From NCBI GenBank assembly GCA_905250885.1, contig CAJNOQ010000170.1, positions 1 through 64,000 on the forward strand: 64,000 nt of DNA, in the 5' to 3' direction. Origin of the DNA: Didymodactylos carnosus. Lineage: Eukaryota; Rotifera; Eurotatoria; Philodinida; Philodinidae. Both the position numbers and the translations under genes were made by a program. The first letter of the stretch is position 1, and each line of letters starts with the position of its first letter. Of the stretch, positions 63,044 through 64,000 are shown piece by piece. The notes below the pieces were generated by a model. The model ran no database searches. It saw only the letters and a program-made list of their open reading frames with translations, and was not told the origin of the DNA.

Positions 63044-63685
63044 CAAGGGGGAAAAGCAGAATGGGCCATTTCAGTCCATTCTATACCATTCCAAACCATT
63101 TTTGACAATTTTTTCATTTTGACAGACTCATATACTGTCGAGTGTGTATTTTGAGAAACAATGTGTTTGTGCACATAATTTATCTGTGCAAGAGTAGCTG
63201 CTTCAATGAGCGTCCTTCCAATACAAGAAAAATTGGGATACAGTCTACTGAAATGAAAAATTCAGGCTGAATCTTAGAGACTGGAGGTTTTCAGACATGC
63301 TGATTCCAGTGGCGATAGCAATCTGGTTTAGTTTTTACTTTCAAAATGGATTTCTGGAAAACTAGGCTTTTGAGCAGAGGGCTTTCGAAAATATTGCAAT
63401 TAACTCCGGCACTCGGTACAATGATCCAGAGTGGCGAAGTGTGTTGTTTTCTTTTAGAATAAAATAGTGATATTTCTCTCAATATTCTTCCCAAAAACAG
63501 AACAATCATTTCCATTTTCCATTTCAGAACCATCGGAAATAGAAAATAGAAAAAACTGTCAAAAATGCCCGCTGAAGGAAGCAGGGATCTTAAGAATACC
63601 TACAGAAAAATAGGAATTCTCATTCAGCAACAATGTGGTCCACTCCGGCCCATGCTACCATTCCACAACTGCTTTTTCCCCCTTG
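63044..63685. mobile_element. hAT-like MITE, 642 bp
   Basis: Ends are CAAGGGGGAAAAGCAG on the left and, in reverse complement, CAAGGGGGAAAAAGCAG on the right. The next part (GGCCATTTCAGTCCATTCTA against GGGCCGGAGTGGACCACATT) is also related. Flanks TAGTTTAT (left) and CAGTTTAT (right) agree at 7 of 8 bases, consistent with an 8 bp target duplication that has picked up one change. No coding frame. Confidence 0.75.
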
Positions 63686-64000
63686 CAGTTTATGTACACA
63701 AAAGTATTACAAATTCTTAAGCATAACCTTAATTCGATTTTTTCTTGTGATCTAATCAATGATTTCGCCATAAAAATTTACTTTTCGTAACCAAGATCCT
63801 TTACCTTACTTTTCTTAGAAACTTGTCAACCGAGATCGACAGAATGTTATTTTCGCCATATTTTAAAATCACGTCCACAACTTATACAGTCATCATAGAA
63901 AAGCTGAATAGAGCAAATCTATTTATCGTATTTCATCAGCTAACCAATTTTAGATATTATTCATCAAATCGTTCAAGAGTTTCTTGCATTTTAAAAGTAG
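63686..64000. other. Window edge, nothing recognised
   Basis: AT-rich DNA after the MITE; no coding or structural feature supported. Confidence 0.5.

Overview
This is eukaryotic, AT-rich DNA carrying intron-dense genes. Most introns are 50-80 bp, with GT-AG ends that can be read by eye. A decayed gene at 47.0-48.7 kb belongs to the ADP-ribosyltransferase (ART) family that is greatly expanded in bdelloid rotifers. Several genes also have a 3' splice acceptor a few bases before their start codon, as expected of an animal that trans-splices a leader onto its mRNAs. A bdelloid rotifer (Adineta/Rotaria type) is the best guess, but it is an inference.

Layout. 0-12.4 kb: three minus-strand genes, namely a small PPxY membrane protein, a DUSP15/22-type phosphatase and a long Gln/Asn-rich R3H-SUZ protein (R3HDM1/2, encore family). 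14.2-18.7 kb: two plus-strand genes, translation factor eIF2-beta and an ABHD11-type hydrolase. 18.7-21.1 kb: an intergenic stretch with a large fold-back element. 21.1-29.1 kb: a complete 24-exon minus-strand gene for DNA polymerase theta with helicase and polymerase ends intact but a very short linker between them. 31.4-32.4 kb: a myristoylated neuronal-calcium-sensor protein. 32.4-42.0 kb: a 9.5 kb gene-free stretch. 42.0-44.9 kb: a cadherin-type adhesion protein. 47.0-48.7 kb: the ART fossil, interrupted by a small DNA transposon. 52.2-53.9 kb: a PDZ-ZM (Zasp/PDLIM-like) protein. 55.4-55.9 kb: a PLAC8 cysteine-rich protein. 56.7-58.7 kb: a secreted protein of repeated EB/EGF-like cysteine modules. 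58.7-64 kb: no gene, several repeats.

The genes do not form an operon or pathway; this is an ordinary mixture of housekeeping (EIF2S2, ABHD11), DNA repair (POLQ), signalling (DUSP, NCS) and adhesion, matrix or muscle genes (cadherin, EB protein, PDZ-ZM). The accessory material is a set of small non-autonomous DNA elements. Terminal inverted repeats and target duplications point to hAT (8 bp duplications at 18.06 and 48.11 kb, a near-match at 63.04 kb) and piggyBac (TTAA at 33.43 and 59.15 kb). Gene models were assembled by hand from splice signals and reading phase; every joined exon set was checked to stay in frame, but none has been tested against RNA or a database. I did not find a clearly new biological system. 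The most interesting points are the compact POLQ, the leader-splice pattern and the transposon-split ART fossil.
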